Assembly: GCA_024434115.1 (NCBI GenBank)
Contig: QMIT01000007.1
Coordinates: 124,001-188,000, forward strand
Reading direction: 5' to 3'
DNA from: Chloroflexota bacterium
GTDB lineage: Bacteria; Chloroflexota; Anaerolineae; Aggregatilineales; J027
DNA: 64,000 nucleotides
This document shows positions 63,287 to 64,000 of this stretch, piece after piece (within the stretch, counting starts at the first letter, position 1; each line of letters opens with the position of its first letter). The position numbers and the translations under genes were made by a program. A model generated the notes under the pieces. It saw nothing but the letters and a program-made list of their open reading frames with translations. It was not told where the DNA came from and did no database searches.

Positions 63287-64000
63287 TTATTGGTGAACAC
63301 TGACCTGCGATTTTGGCTCTGTCGCACCTCCTTTACTTAAGAATCTAGACATAGCCGTAAACAGACGAGGTACTAATCGTTGGAGTATTTGAATTAGATT
63401 GGGTACCAATACCGATAGAATCAACAATAGGCCAATCACGCTTGTCTGAGTGTTACCGTCCACATTGGAAAGTGACATGCCGTTGCGTAAATTCAGCACC
63501 ACCAGTAGGGACAGACCCACACCAATCATCGTGCCTGTGCCACCAAAGATACTGACGCCACCCAACAGCACAATTGTGATGATGTCGAGTTCAAATCCTT
63601 CCGCAGCGTTGGCCCGGACATTGCCCAAACGGGCCGCATAAAACGCACCAGCGAGGGCTGCTATCAGACCGGATGCCATAAAGATGGTGACTTTAACCTG
63701 CTTGGCATTAATCCCGGCATATTCCGCTGCTGCTCGATTGTTGCCGATGGCATAGACATAGCGCCCAAATACGCTGTACTGCAAAATTACAAACCCTAAA
63801 ATGAATAGGGCGATGAATACAAATATCGTGAGGGGGAACGGCCCGATAATGCCATCTTGCCCTAGTGATGTGAACCAATTTGGGAAATCGCCCACTGAAC
63901 GATCTTCCAACAAGATGCGTGCCACGCCGCGATACCCAATCGAGCCAGCCAGCGTCACAATCAGGGAGGGAATGCCCATATAGGCTGCAAAAAGGCCATT
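63287..64000 (-). CDS. Sugar ABC transporter permease, RbsC type (5' end outside window)
   Basis: About 238 codons; the frame is open past 63979 to the window edge. Motifs [39 protein letters not shown] and [20 protein letters not shown] are typical of the ribose/rhamnose permease family (BPD_transp_2). At least six membrane segments are visible. It belongs with the binding protein 29 nt downstream; the ATPase and partner permease should lie beyond the window. Confidence 0.92.
   Translation of the reverse strand, partial: NGLFAAYMGIPSLIVTLAGSIGYRGVARILLEDRSVGDFPNWFTSLGQDGIIGPFPLTIFVFIALFILGFVILQYSVFGRYVYAIGNNRAAAEYAGINAKQVKVTIFMASGLIAALAGAFYAARLGNVRANAAEGFELDIITIVLLGGVSIFGGTGTMIGVGLSLLVVLNLRNGMSLSNVDGNTQTSVIGLLLILSVLVPNLIQILQRLVPRLFTAMSRFLSKGGATEPKSQVSVHQ

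Overview
The window looks like a chromosomal segment of a Chloroflexota bacterium (Anaerolineae-like). This is inferred from the abundance of WD40 proteins, the Ser/Thr kinase–STAND NTPase–WD40 giants, the BTAD/NB-ARC regulator and the overall gene style; no rRNA is present to confirm it.

Layout. 0–9.3 kb: the end of an ABC permease, a 40-residue membrane peptide, then three consecutive plus-strand genes for exported beta-propeller proteins. 9.3–24.5 kb: an AraC-type regulator, a fragment of a DUF11-like surface protein, a kinase–LuxR–nSTAND1–WD40 protein, an unknown exported protein, a BTAD–NB-ARC–TPR regulator and a second kinase–nSTAND1–WD40 protein. 24.9–35.1 kb: a selenium and electron-transfer locus. 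On the minus strand run an octaheme cytochrome c, a Tat-exported four-cluster ferredoxin subunit, an NrfD-type membrane subunit, selA, selB and tRNA-Sec. Divergently on the plus strand lie an 11-heme lipoprotein cytochrome whose reading frame holds an in-frame UGA followed by a SECIS-like hairpin, and a four-domain exported rhodanese. 35.1–39.6 kb: a mobile insertion bounded by 97-bp direct repeats, carrying an RHH protein, a 59-residue protein and a large serine recombinase, with recombinase fragments around it; it adjoins a histidine kinase that has lost its 5' part. 39.6–47.8 kb: KdpD and KdpE with two KimA-type permeases, sharing phased TTGAT-type repeats. 47.8–55.3 kb: transposon debris, an IS3-family element between inverted repeat arms, and a plasmid-like mobilisation module (primase-polymerase, RHH protein, structured oriT-like spacer, relaxase, membrane protein) ending beside tRNA-Asp. 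55.4–64 kb: an L-rhamnose operon (aldolase/dehydrogenase, tandem class II aldolase, kinase, isomerase, mutarotase, binding protein, permease).

The most notable point is the selenium locus. The insertion machinery (selA, selB, selC) lies in the same apparent operon as a membrane quinone/cytochrome module, and the divergent neighbour is best read as a selenocysteine-containing undecaheme cytochrome c. If the UGA were a true stop, the cytochrome would lose its export signal from the rest of the protein. selD is not in the window.
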